Assembly: GCF_030272615.1 (NCBI RefSeq)
Contig: NC_081412.1
Location: 26,692,501-26,752,500 of the forward strand
DNA: 60,000 nt
Direction: 5' to 3'
Origin: Cryptomeria japonica
Lineage: Eukaryota; Streptophyta; Pinopsida; Cupressales; Cupressaceae
Positions 46,744 through 58,390 of the stretch are shown piece after piece. Position 1 is the first letter of the stretch. Every line of letters begins with the position of its first letter. The position numbers were made by a program, and so were the translations under genes. The notes under the pieces are model-generated. The model was not told the DNA's origin. It saw only the letters and a program-made list of their open reading frames with translations, and did not search any database.

Positions 46744-47040
46744 CACTAATAAGGACAAATAGGGGGCTAGGGACCTCTACAAATTCTTGTCTAACGAATG
46801 GAGCAGTACTATGGAGGCCAGTGGGGTGCGCAAGGCACCCTTGTAGTTTGTTTTTTTCATGCCGTTGTTGTTTATTGTTAAAAAGAATTGGTTCCTTTGT
46901 ATGGTTGGTGTTGTCAATTGTTGTTACAGTGTTGTTTCTGCGCTATGATTGATAGTTCTGTTATGTAAAGGATCAGTGCCTTTGTTCTCACTACTTTTTT
47001 AATAAAAAACATATACAAATAATAGAATGTACATGAAGTA
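46744..47040 (+). other. LINE 3' untranslated region
   Basis: GT-rich sequence with TTGTTGTTTATTG words ends in AATAAAAAACATATAC near 46999-47013. There is no long pure A tail. The right target-duplication candidate starts at 47041. Confidence 0.5.
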
Positions 47041-47049
47041 TGCAAGAAT
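47041..47049. repeat. Possible LINE target site duplication, right
   Basis: TGCAAGAAT, matching 43650-43658. Confidence 0.45.
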
Positions 47050-47712
47050 AGAAAAAAAAATATACAACAATAATGTTAATACATATTATCTAAAACAAAT
47101 AAAAAATTTGAGTGAACAGAGTAAGGAGACCTTCCATACTATTATGATAAAAAAAATTAAGCTAGATAAAAATTTATGATAAAGATGTGATTAGCGCACA
47201 ATTCAATTCTCATTTTCTAATACATTAATAGAAGAATAAGAACACTTTTCAATACAATTCCTATGTGATGACCACCCTTAAAAAACAATTTCATATGTTG
47301 AAAGACATGTTTTTGGTCATAACAGTGGATGATGCTGACACTTTTACAGTGATCAAGAATAAAAGCTATAAATTAAAGCACACTTTCTTTCTCAAATTTT
47401 GGCAATCCCAAAGATGATGGCATGTAAGATTTCTATTTGACTACCACTTGGCTTTGATAGGGACGTAACGTGAAAATCCATGATTTGCTTTTTACGGGGA
47501 CATGTTTGGGTTATAAGCATCCATCATTCTCTCTTCAAATGTGTCATCGCCATTACGAACTGAATTTTTTGCAGTAAACCTTTTCATGTGTATTTCTGAA
47601 CTGATGTTTTTTTAATTCAGGCATCTGACATGGCCATAATTTGCTTTTTATGGGGACGAGTTCAATATTATAAAACTTACATATGTTTGGGTTGTAAGGA
47701 TTGAACGTGTTG

Positions 47713-47713
<1 letters not shown>

Positions 47714-47748
<35 letters not shown>
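47714..47748. repeat. (ATT)n microsatellite
   Basis: About twelve pure ATT units. Confidence 0.95.
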
Positions 47749-48190
47749 GTACTCTTTTCTCGGAAGGAACATCCCGGTTGTTTAGAAAAGTAAGTTTATT
47801 TTTAACTTTTTAAAATTCAAAATGTTTGTTTAAATCTATACGTGGGTTGAGGAAAATATCATATTATGTTTAATAATAAATCACTTTTTCAATATTTTAT
47901 ATGGAGATAATAATAATATATAATATTTATTAAAGTAAAGTGGTCGGAAAAATAAAGTTAATGTACGGCATAGCTTTCAGTTGCAATGTTAAATAGTAAG
48001 AATTTTGAATTTAAGTAGCATAAGAGGGTGCAAAGTCACAATCATTGAGTTTGTTTCAATTATCAAGTAGGTTCTATTTATCTTGTGTAGGCTTTCAATT
48101 TTTAAGTGTATCTTTATCATTAGTATATTCATCATCAATATTTTAAGCATTATTTATGGTAGGAAAAATAGATAGAGAAAGATGAAAGAA

Positions 48191-48411
48191 AGAAAGACAA
48201 AAAGATTCTTTTATATTTCATGATGTCAAATAATTTGTCGATGGGTCTATAGATGACTTATAGCAATATGGGACTACCTTGTACTCCCTACAAGAGGCAC
48301 CTAACTGTGCTACAAACAAGGCATACATACCTTACTCTCTACAGAATTTGAACTTGTGACCTGTCTTTTAAGAGCACAAGTTCTCCACCACTCGACCAGC
48401 TCAGGCTATTA
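48191..48411 (-). mobile_element. tRNA-derived SINE-like insertion
   Basis: This stretch of about 220 bases is present in the right direct repeat and absent from the left copy near 43212, which acts as an empty site. On the minus strand it opens with an A-box-like GAGCTGGTCGAGTGG, and a B-box-like AAGTTCAAATTC lies about 35-40 bases further on, as in tRNA-derived SINEs. The flanks (GATGAAAGAA at the left, TTTGAGGAAA at the right) fit a decayed duplication of the empty-site word AATGAGGAAG. The 3' tail is not a clean A run. Confidence 0.55.
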
Positions 48412-48920
48412 TTTGAGGAAACTTTTTATTTGATAAACTAGAAGCACTATGATTACAATATCGAGAAGAAATTGAAGGCGAACAAGACTAATCATGAGCA
48501 TTGTATCCCCAAGCTCAATGTTAAGGTGACTAAGAAGCATACAAATCATGTCCATGAGCATTATGAGTGCTTCCAAGTTGACACTTTTGAGGGACAAACT
48601 AACTTTAACTAGAAAGAAAGGTCAATGGAACTTTACCAATAATACAAGGTTCATTGAACTTTGTGAATCATACAATGTTCATTAGCCAATGGTCATGAAG
48701 CACTTGTTGGTGGACAACTTATATCAAAATTTTATTTTCTTGCACTTGTATCTATACAAGGACATTGACATAATTAATGGCTAGAATACATAGAAAAATA
48801 CACATAATTAATAAAACATTTGGAAAAGTACCAGTAGAATTTCTCTCTTTCAAATTCTAGGCAGGATTTTCCCCTCAAAAACATGTCAAGTTAGAGGCTA
48901 TTTTGCAAGAATTGACTAGG

Positions 48921-49983
48921 GCAGTCTCTAAGAAGAACCATATCTTATGAAAAAAGGATCAATTATAAAGGGTTTGAAGAAATCATGAATCCAATCTCAT
49001 GTATCTTGGGCTCCAATAAAAAATTAAACAAGAGATGTTCAAGATTTGTCTAGCATCAATGAGAATTGATAATCCCAAATGAATCAATATAGAACCAACA
49101 AAAAACCTTAATAAAAAATGTTCCAAACAAAGTGATTAACCTTTGACTAAAGAAGAATTGACCAAATAATTTGTAATTGATCTACCAATGACTAGCTAAA
49201 GACTATAAAACCACACTTTCATTAAGCTTTTCCACTATAAAAAAATGCTGAAAGAAAAAGGCATTTCCTAATACAAGGTTTGTAATTGTGAAATGATATG
49301 TTAGACATACAATTTAACTTCCATCCAATTTATGGTTTTTTCAGTAATAGAATATTTACACATTTTTTTATTTTCCATGGTATGAGATTTCTACACTAAT
49401 TTCTTTATTTAAAATCTATACAAAAGTAATTTTATAAAAAGCATATCAAAAGAAAAATAAATCACCTTCACCTACATGAGAGATATATGGAAAAATAAAT
49501 AATTTAAGAGTAATTTTCAATGCATCGATACATTGTAAAGTTCCATCTTTCCAGGTTAGTGACACCCACTCAACTACTTTTAAAATCTTTAATATATTTT
49601 ATATTGAATTTCAATTCCAAGGAAGCATGTCAAATAATATTGTTTATTTATTTTTAAATGGAAAAGGTTAAATCTTGAATGATAACGTCAACATTTGGTT
49701 TTACTCACAAACTTCTGCAAATTATTAGATCGAAAACAGGAATTATTCCGACTTGGGATGTGAGATCGGCATTTTTTGGTATGACTTTCTGGTGTACTAT
49801 GTTTTGGGTGAGTCTGAAAAGGGCAAAGTTACGAAATTGGTCAGATTTAGTCAGTAAGAGAATAAAATACTTGCTTTTCAAATTATAATATATTTGCTTC
49901 TGTTTTAGTCCTGCTATTTCTTTGCTCTGTCTACAAGATCAGTTCAGATTGTTTGCATGAAGTAGTGAAATTTAAAAATTAAG
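48921..49983. other. AT-rich stretch without recognisable genes
   Basis: Nothing supported was found. A 69-codon frame at 49679-49888 is of unknown meaning and is probably chance. Confidence 0.45.
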
Positions 49984-49985
49984 TA

Positions 49986-50498
49986 GGGGAAGAGCATCAG
50001 TAGTCATTATAGCTAAATCCGCGCACCTACAGATCTTAAACGGTACATTGGATTTTGATTTTTTTTTAGTTGTCTTCGTATGCGATTTAATTGTTTATAG
50101 CTATTGATCTAGTTTCTGGGTAGTAACAATGCACGTTGTGAAATCAGTTATGCGCACGAAAGACAAAAAGTACATATTCCAAAGTGTCGCCCAATACCTA
50201 ACTAAAGATGTTCCAGTAACCGTCAACTCAAAATCACTACTACTTGTTGACAAATGTCCCAATAGTGGTGCACAAATGGGACAAATGTTCCAATAGTTGT
50301 GCACAAATGGGCCAATTAATTACAAAAAATGATCAGCTATTGGTACAAAACAAATTTATTAATGATGTTTTCACTATGACAGCTATTGATACAAAACAAA
50401 TTTATTAATGATGCTTTCACTATGACAGCTATTGGGGGGTCAACATGACAATAAGGTGACGGTTATTGGAACTATGTTATCTATTGGTGCTCTTCCCC
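49986..50498 (+). mobile_element. MITE family 1, intact copy
   Basis: A 513-bp element is flanked by TA. The left end reads GGGGAAGAGCATCAGTAG; the right end is the complement of GGGGAAGAGCACCAATAG, giving an 18-bp terminal inverted repeat with two mismatches. No open frame is present. The TA target site suggests Tc1/mariner-like mobilisation, but the terminal sequence is not the standard Stowaway one, so the superfamily is open. Confidence 0.8.
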
Positions 50499-50556
50499 TA
50501 GTAAAAAGCTAAGTAACTTTGAATTGCATGAACTAGTAAAATTTAAAAACTAAGTA

Positions 50557-51451
50557 GGGGTAGAGCACCAGTAGCCGTCGTAGCTAACTTCGCGCACCCA
50601 CAGATCCTAAACGGTACATCGGATTTTGAATTTTTTTTTTAGTTATCTTCGTATGCAACTTAACTGCTTATAGCTATTGATCTGGCTTCTGGGTAGTAAC
50701 GATGCACGTTGTGGAATCAGTTATACGCACAAAGGTCGAAAAGTACACATTTCAAAATATCGCCTGATACCTAACTAGAGATGTTCCAGTAACCGTCAAC
50801 TCAAATCGTTATTAGTACTTGTTGACAAATGTCTCAATAGTGGTGCACAAATGTTCCAATAGTGGTGCACAAATGGGTCAATTATGAACAAAAAATGATC
50901 AGTTATTTGGTACAAAACAAATTTATTAATGTTGTTTTCACTATGACGGCCATTGGAGGGTCAACATGACAATAAAATGACGGTTATTGGAACTATGTTA
51001 TCTTGGGGAAAAGACCCAGTAGTTGACCACATTCCAATTCTTGTGATAGAAGTTGTTGATTTAATACCCCAATATTTGTTGATTTAATGTCCAATCTTTG
51101 TATAACATTGCACCAATAGTTGTATGATAAGTACCAATAATTGAATGAAATATACCATTTGTTGTGAAAAGTAACCAATCATGTGATGCCACATCAGTTG
51201 CACAAGTATAGGGGCCCTTTTGCACACCTATTGGTCTCACTTTTTTGGGGGTTGTTTTGGACACCTTAGCAAAAAGCATGTTGATGTGGCATCATATTTG
51301 ATGATGTGGCCATGAAACCTTAGTTATAAGCATGGGACTTGTCCAGTAAGCTGCTGTAAAAAATCGAAGTGATTTAAAATTTCCACATAAGATTTTGAGA
51401 AGCATGAAGTTAAGGACTAATAGATCTTTTCCCCTATTGATGCTCTTCCCC
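50557..51451 (+). mobile_element. MITE family 1, second copy, interrupted by MITE family 2
   Basis: Same ends and interior as 49986-50498, flanked by TA (50555-50556 and 51452-51453). About 430 bases of a different MITE are inserted 17 bases before its right end. The 30 bases upstream also match those upstream of the first copy (TGCATGAASTAGT and ATTTAAAAA words), so the two copies arose by tandem duplication of a roughly 570-bp unit, not by two insertions. Confidence 0.8.
51005..51434 (-). mobile_element. MITE family 2, nested copy
   Basis: It starts GGGGAAAAGACCCAGTAG and ends with the complement of GGGGAAAAGATCTATTAG. The target was TA (left copy now TT at 51003-51004, right TA at 51435-51436), shown by the uninterrupted family-1 copy at 50480-50484. 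The interior matches the element at 55786 in opposite orientation (TGATGTGGCATCATATTTGA, GTTATAAGCA, AAGCTGCTGTAAAAAA words). Confidence 0.8.
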
Positions 51452-51455
51452 TACT

Positions 51456-52098
51456 ATTTTCTTTTAATTGAAAGTGAAAAGGGGGAGCAATAATTCATAG
51501 TAAATTTTTTAAAACGTGACCATACTAGACTATGTAAAAGAGGCCACGGACCGTAAAATTTCAAACCTCATTACTAAGATCTGTAAAGGTATACCTACCT
51601 AGTTATATCTACCGATAAATCGAGTTTACCTACTTCACAGGGAGATGACAATAAACAGGAAGTTAATGCACGATTTGTAGTACGTATATTTATTTATTTG
51701 CACGATTGCAAAAGAACAAGTGTTTAAAGCAGAGACAAAGTTGTACGTTGAAAGAATTGTAGAGATTAGTCAGCTGGACAATGTGACTTAAAAAGTATTG
51801 GCAGGCAGTGGGCATGTACATTTTTGTGTAAGTGTAATATTACACCTCACATGCTTTTATAATTTGTCCAATCAAGAGAGCTTGTCTTTATATTCAACTA
51901 TGACAACATAAGAACAATCAAATCACTACATTCAACTTATCACCACTGTAATATGGTGGAGGACCTATTTTTATGCCGAAGGCGTCTCCTATCTGAGAAT
52001 GGACAGCCTCATTTTTCAAATCTAAGGTTGATATCATCTCTAAGCCCATGCAAGACGATTGAATTGATTAGAACCATCTGTTTTCATCGGTTATTTTC
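51456..52098. other. Stretch without recognisable genes
   Basis: No coding region is supported. From about 51970 the sequence (TTTTTATGCCGAAGGCGTCTC) resembles 31340-31400, marking another dispersed repeat. Confidence 0.4.
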
Positions 52099-52437
52099 AT
52101 GCATTTTTTCTCCCTATACGCGCAAGAGATAAAGACGGGGTACTACTATTCCGAAATACGATCAAAAGCATCGCAGCCGTTGCATCTTCGTTGTTTTTCA
52201 CAAAATTTATGGATGGGACCCTTTGCAGTCAATCTTGTCAGCTCTTTGTGTAGCTTTGACCAGGCAGGACCACGTTGCGCTCCACTTTGGGCACATCGTG
52301 CTAGCTTGCCACCACCGCACCCCAAATGCTCCCGGCAACCTCTCCACTCATTGTGCCTACGAACGTCTAAGACTTTTAATAGTCATAATCAAATAAGAGA
52401 AAAGCTAACTCTGTTTATACCTGAAAGACAGATATAG
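52099..52437 (+). other. 112-codon open frame, not recognised
   Basis: This frame lies in an unusually GC-rich patch for the region (52140-52370). The product is Cys/Pro/Ser-rich with no domain recognised. Part of its DNA resembles 31390-31450, so it may be a dispersed repeat and not a gene. Confidence 0.2.
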
Positions 52438-52439
52438 AG

Positions 52440-52870
52440 AATAACATACATAAGGAAATCACAGACACAAAGAGTTTGAGCTAACCCTTATAGTTACCAA
52501 AATAAATAGTCAAAGAAAACTTCAGAATGTCACGGCACATCCATTATGATGACTGAAAAATTGGTTCCTAAAACAACACAGATGAGAGCCAAGATATAAA
52601 ATAGACTATCCATTATGAAGCCCAAAACCTGGCTTTCTAAAACTGCACAGAGGAGAGCTAAGGCATGAGACATCTAGACACATAACATTGAATAGTAAAA
52701 AACAAATAGAAGGAGACGACCTAACCCTAGTAATAACTGAAAAACAAATAAAGGAGTATAACAGACATGATACAAAGAAAGCATGGACATAGAGCTTAAC
52801 CTAACCCTAATAGCTAACAAAACAAATAATTCAAGAAATCAACAGAATGTTAAGATATAAAACAACAATT
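52440..52870. repeat. Decayed tandem repeat
   Basis: Words GAGCTTAACCTAACCCTAATAG, ACAAAGAGTTTGAGCTAACC, AAAACAAATA and ACTGCACAGAGGAGAGC recur in order at intervals of about 100-330 bases. No coding sequence. Confidence 0.45.
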
Positions 52871-54540
52871 TTACACATACTTAGCACTGTTCCCATTAGG
52901 TGCCACAATAATGTTAAGGGAGACCTTGCAGAGAGTTAAAGTGGTTGGACGACTTTCATATGATATTGGGAATGGAATCATAGTTATATTTAACGATTAG
53001 AACAACAATGAAAGTGGTTCCAACAAAGGCAAGAACCACTGTCTTTTCAAAAAATAACATAGATGATAAGAGATGCAATTTATACTTTCTTTGCCTTCTC
53101 TCACATTCTATTGTGGGAAGAAAAATCATAGACATTAACATACACGGTTCAACAATATCTCAGCCATATAATTCAGACGTGAATAAGTTTTCCCATCCAA
53201 ACCATATTATAAATAGCATAATTGAAGAACAAATTGATAATTTGAAAAGAAAAACAAAATCAACTGCTTAGATGACTTTCTTTACCTTGAATCAAATTCC
53301 TCTCCACATGTTTCACGTTTGTGTCCACTAAATTTTGCCACAGCCTGCACAAATAAAATACAAAAATAGTCTCTATTAGGAATTCCGAAACAAGTCTTCC
53401 TACAAAGATCAGAAAAAAACAAAACTATAATTACTTTGTTATTTTACACCAACTTTTTCGCAAAATGTCTCCTTCAAACTGTGCTACAAGGCTTGCATGC
53501 AATTAAATAAATAAATGTGGAAGCAAAAATGAGACACGTGAGCTGCATGCAAAGTGTATAAGCATTCTCAAAGCATGTGAGTTGGAATATTTAGTAAGAA
53601 ACATTAAATTTTGGGCAAGAAATTTCATTGAACAATGAACTAATTGGTTTATATGACATGCTAAAAATTAAATACCTTATATGATGGGCAATATGAGCCA
53701 ACCACGTCATCAGAGTACAAACCAAACTCTCAACAATGATAACTTTCTTGTGTTTCTCTAGGTTAGAAAATGTCTATTCTTTATTTATGATTTATTATAA
53801 TTTTTTCAAAAAAATAATTATAGTCAATTAGATATTAAGCTTCTTTTATTTCCGTAGATCAATGAGATATGAAGAATTCTTTACCCTTATTTATGGATAA
53901 TTTGAGCGCATGTTGAATGATTAAATCTAAATGACAATTAGCTAAGATATATATAAACTATTGATAGATGAATTTTTATATCTTTTTATTAATAATTTGA
54001 TTGTATATATAATGATAAATCTAAGTGGCAATTAACTAGGATATGTATGTAATATTGATTTATTGTTGTGATTCAATGCTACTTTCAAATTTTTAGAATT
54101 TTTTTATATAAATTATGATGGGTGTAACCATTGCAACTTCTTTCAGTTCAAGTGTTAGTATAATTATTTACATACACAATGGTAAGGAATGTAAGCTCTA
54201 TAGAAATAAAGTAATTGTATGCACATAATGGTGTATTAGATAGCAAAAAGTATACGAAGATTAATTTACCTACATTTATACCTACCACAATGAACAAAAC
54301 AAAGGTCTTAATATTCTTAAAAGTACTACAATTGTCAAACTTTTTGAGCAAGTAAATATACATCTAAATGTAAGAATCACTATGTAGAACTCGTCATATG
54401 TGTTGGAAAAAGCAATATATCTTGATGTTGATCAACTAAATATTTATAATTTTAATCAAGTGTAATAGATATATATACTACGTTTGAGGCTTTTTAAAAG
54501 TTGTACAATGTTTTAATTCCTTATATATTTCATTCTTAAA
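52871..54540. other. AT-rich stretch without recognisable genes
   Basis: Short frames at 53008-53271 (plus) and 54148-54363 (minus) have no recognised features. A CACATGTTTCACGTTTGTGTCC word at 53305 is isolated. Confidence 0.45.
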
Positions 54541-54659
54541 GTGGCCGAATATGAGTTTTTCACTGGATTTTTCTGTCTCAACAAAACTAGACACTCAAAG
54601 CTATTTTTTGAAAAAATTAAGTACAATGACCAGAAAAATAAAAAATAGAATATATTTAA

Positions 54660-54794
54660 TCAGTACATCCCTATTTCTCTTTCCCTACCCCTCTCTATCT
54701 CTCTATATCTCCCTCTATCTCTCCAAGTCTCTCTACCCATATCTCTCTCTAACTCTATATCCCTATCTTTTTTCCTATCTATCTCTCTATATTG

Positions 54795-54872
<78 letters not shown>

Positions 54873-55285
54873 TATCCATATTTTCCCGATTCTCTTTCTA
54901 TATCTTTATCTCTTTGCATATCCCTCTATATGGATCTCTATAATGTCCCCACTCTCTTTCTTTCTATATATCTCTATCTCTCCCTCTCTTTTTTTATCTC
55001 TATCTATCTCTCCCTCTTTATTTCTCCATCTCTCCATCCATATTTCTCCATCTCTACTTATCTATGTTTGTCTATCACTTTGTCTATCTCTCTATCTCCC
55101 TCTACCCCTCTCTATATTTGCTTATATCTCTATCTATCTGTCACTCTATCTCACCATCTATATCTCTATCTTTTCATCTCTCTCTTCCTCTTTGTCTTTC
55201 TATCTCTTCCTATCTATCTCCCTATCTCTCTATCTATCTATCTGCCTCTATCTTCCTCTCTCCCTCTATATCTCTAAACATGTGT

Positions 55286-55357
<72 letters not shown>
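54660..55357. repeat. 700-bp polypyrimidine tract with two pure (CT)n blocks
   Basis: The plus strand is almost all C and T with interspersed TAT, and two pure CT runs lie at 54796-54871 and 55289-55357. Several long open frames on the plus strand here encode only Leu/Ser/Ile/Tyr repeats and are artefacts. Such tracts can form triplex DNA. Confidence 0.95.
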
Positions 55358-55358
<1 letters not shown>

Positions 55359-55785
55359 AATAGCCTACCAATTGACCTCATGTACTACACAAGTATATAT
55401 AAAAAATATTTTTTTCCTAATTGACCTTCCACACCTCATCGGCATACTCATTACACACTAAGGTGCAATTGCTAGTTATAGTATTGTTGTAAAATATAAT
55501 TATATATAATTATTTATTATATTATTGCATCAACAAAGATGTTTCTTATGTGAAGGTGCGAGTTATTTTTTTAATTAGCTGTTTGAAACATGTTAAAGTG
55601 ATGTAAATGATTGAAAAAGATCTAGTCATTCATTCTTATCAAGTTTAAATCTATCACATGGCTTTTGTACTTCAATATACTTTATCTTCAATTTTTCAAT
55701 CTATGTATGTGACAGTTTGTCATTAATGTAGTGTATATTGGATCGGTGTAAACACACTTATTTTATATGTGTCAAGGATTGACTA
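55358..55785. other. AT-rich flank of the CT tract
   Basis: Begins with CATACTCATTACACACTAAG, shared with 42165-42185 after the smaller CT tract. No gene was seen. Confidence 0.5.
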
Positions 55786-56247
55786 GGGGAAAGGACCCAG
55801 TAGTTGTGCACCCTAACTTCGTGCTTCTCAAAATCTTGTACTTGGAAATTTCAAATCACTCCGATTTTTTTACAGCAGCTTACTTGGCAAGTCCCCTGCT
55901 TATAACTAAGGTTTCAAGGCCACATCATCAAATATGATGCCACATCAGCATGCTTTTTACCAAGGTGTCCAAAACAGCCCCCCCAAAAAGTGAGACCAAT
56001 AGGCATGCAAAAGAGACCCCAATAGTTGTGCAGCTGATGTGGCATCACTTGATTGGTTACTTTTTACAATATTAGTACATTTCTTAACAACTATTGGTAC
56101 ATTTCTTAATAATTGTTGGTACATTTCTTAACAAAAAATGATATTTTTTGTTTCAAACAATAGGTTTTATTTGTTCAATTTTTGGAACAAAAGGTATCAA
56201 CAACCCTCACAACAATTGGTACATGCTCAACTATTGGGTCCTTTCCC
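55786..56247 (+). mobile_element. MITE family 2, intact copy
   Basis: A 462-bp element is flanked by TA (55784-55785, 56248-56249). The left end reads GGGGAAAGGACCCAGTAG; the right end is the complement of GGGAAAGGACCCAATAG. It has no open frame. The right part holds several TTGGTACATTTCTTAACAA words. It is the same family as the nested copy at 51005. Confidence 0.82.
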
Positions 56248-56249
56248 TA

Positions 56250-58125
56250 TTTAAGTTGTGATCCCGAAGACAACTAACATGCAAAGGTAAAATATACTTC
56301 AATGGCTTCAAAATTAGCTCCATCAACATTATGGACAAATTGCTAGCAATGAAGCCATAGTTAGAATAGGACCACATGTATCTCTGATGGAGTTGTAGAT
56401 GCCCAGTTGATAACAAAGTTATGTTCCAATGATTAATAAAGGCATGTTTAATCATACTCATATTACATCTAAAAATGACCTCTCCTTCGTGAATGTTAAA
56501 GTTACAAATATTTGATATCTCAAACCATCTTAACCAAGTCGTATAGATTTGAAAAAGGAATAAGATCATTTACACACACTTAGTTGAAGATATATAAATA
56601 TTATCTTGAAAATTTCTCTAATTGAATTTTTGTGTGAACATTTTTCTATACCTTTGAAAGTATTGAATACCAAATTTTTATTTCTAATAATTTCCCATCG
56701 TAAATTTATCTAGATTGTATTAATTAAAGTGACCTTGATGATCAAGTTGCACAAGGTAAAATGAAGAACTTTCTTGTGTTTAAAAGTTTCTCTTCTTTCT
56801 AATGAAGGGTGGGCATTTATTGTGACCAAACATAATAGTCCCCTAAAAGTTATAATTTTAAGGACCCTAGCATTCAATCATGAGATTTGTACTTTTGTAA
56901 TTTTACGAAAATAATTTTTAATATTTTATTTTGACTAGTCCATTATCATATGTATTTGTCAAAGCTGCAAATGCTTAAAATTTTTATGAGGTCATTTTAT
57001 GTTAATTTTAAAAACAATTATATTGTAAAGTGTAAATCTTTTAAAAAAATTTAACCTCTTTAAGCACATAATTTCATTTATTTTTTAATTTCTTATAACT
57101 TGAATGAGAACAATTTAAAGGTATCAAAAGTTGTTGGTGTTCTATTTTTGTTGCATATTTCAATTACTTGGTGACATTTCTTAGCAGCCTTCTAGGTTTT
57201 TCTTAATTTTTCTTAATTTTACACCTACATGTTTTAAATATTCAAAAAAGTTGTCTAAAATTCAAATTGCAATTGATGATTGATTTTTGTATGAAACTAT
57301 GCCCTAATTTTGAAGATCTTCACACAAACTTCTTGAACTAAAATCTTTGAAAATCTTAAGAAAAACATCAATGCTAAAAGTTAGATCCTAAAAACTTATA
57401 TTTCATGATTTTGGCTTTCTTAAAGTTTAATTTTTTTCTTTTTTTTTTAAATTGTAGTAAAATCTCAAGATGCTATTTTGGTCTAAAAATCAAATGACGT
57501 TGCAATCTATAGTTTTTCCAAACTAGAGTTGAAGATTGAGATTTGATTGTATTTTGGAAGGCAATAACATTTTTATAAGTTTAATTTTTTACAAAAAATA
57601 CCATTAGGGATTGAAGTTTGAAATGTAACTTGCAAATTGTGATAAGAATCTGAAAAACAATAGAACACCAAAAATATTTACTTTTAAGATTTTAACATTT
57701 AAGGATTAGAAAAATAAAAATGTTAAATAATAGAATTGTGAATTTGATGTAATTAAATTTTAATTAATTATATTTTAATTTTAGATGAGCAAATTTGATT
57801 TTATATTCTATAAATATTTTTAGACTATTGGAATCGAGTATGGCACCCCTTATAAACTATTGTGGGCTTGGTAAAAAATTTAATCTGATCAGTGACACTA
57901 GGGCGACCTCATGATCTCATTCTTTACCACAAGAAGCTCTCACCAAATGATCCAAACCCCCAACACAGGGGGTTGTGTTTTCATGTTTTTAAATTTTGAT
58001 TTTTTTCTTTTTAAATTAATTTTATATTTTTAGTTCACTAAATTTTGATAGATTTCATACCAATTATTTTTCATGAGCTTTTTGTTTCTTTATAATTGTT
58101 TTTAAAATATAATATTTTAATTGCA
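56250..58125. other. AT-rich stretch without recognisable genes
   Basis: No gene is supported. A 112-codon minus frame (56231-56569) begins inside the MITE end and has no recognised domain. Confidence 0.45.
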
Positions 58126-58274
58126 TTCAATAATTGTTTTTGGATTCGATTGTGTAAGCCAATTTTTATCATCAACGTTTCGAATCACTTCCTGATGATG
58201 TATCATAGAATGTGATTCAAAATGTTGATGATAAAAATTGACTTACACAATTGAATCGAGAAACAATTATTGAA
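58126..58274. mobile_element. Foldback element or hairpin (63-bp arms)
   Basis: Arms 58126-58188 and 58212-58274 are inverted copies with six mismatches in 63, separated by 23 bases. An RNA from either strand would fold into one long hairpin. It may be a foldback MITE or a young inverted duplication. No clear target duplication was seen. Confidence 0.85.
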
Positions 58275-58390
58275 CGTTAATATAGATTGTGGAAATATGA
58301 TAGCTCTAATATTTTAATTACTTCAAAAAGATTTGGTTTATCTTATTTTATTATATTATTTATTGTTTTATTAACATAATTACTAAACAA

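Larger units (their letters stand above)
43659..47040 (+). mobile_element. 5'-truncated plant LINE with RNase H and an extra downstream ORF
   Basis: The element starts inside the C-terminal part of ORF2 (WKWDPFGDFSVRTSY words just before the zinc-binding region). It then carries a zf-RVT-like segment (to about 44024), an RNase H domain (44330-44824), a 430-base linker and a further ORF (45252-46743). It ends with a T-rich 3' region and TTTTTTAATAAAAAACATA at about 46994-47013. Endonuclease and reverse transcriptase are absent, as is usual for 5'-truncated LINE copies. The extra ORF is unusual, since plant LINEs normally end soon after RNase H. Confidence 0.75.
47250..48920. repeat. Direct repeat right of the LINE
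   Basis: Second copy of 42198-43660. It contains an internal partial repeat (CATCTGACATGG and ATGTTTGGGTT words twice, about 47450-47700), a TTA microsatellite and a SINE-like insertion that the left copy lacks. It ends at GCAAGAATT (about 48907-48915), as does the left copy. Confidence 0.75.

Noticed and set aside
54551-55363. Four overlapping long open frames in the CT tract
   Set aside because: They encode only Leu/Ser/Ile/Tyr repeats dictated by the pyrimidine bias, and all frames are open alike.
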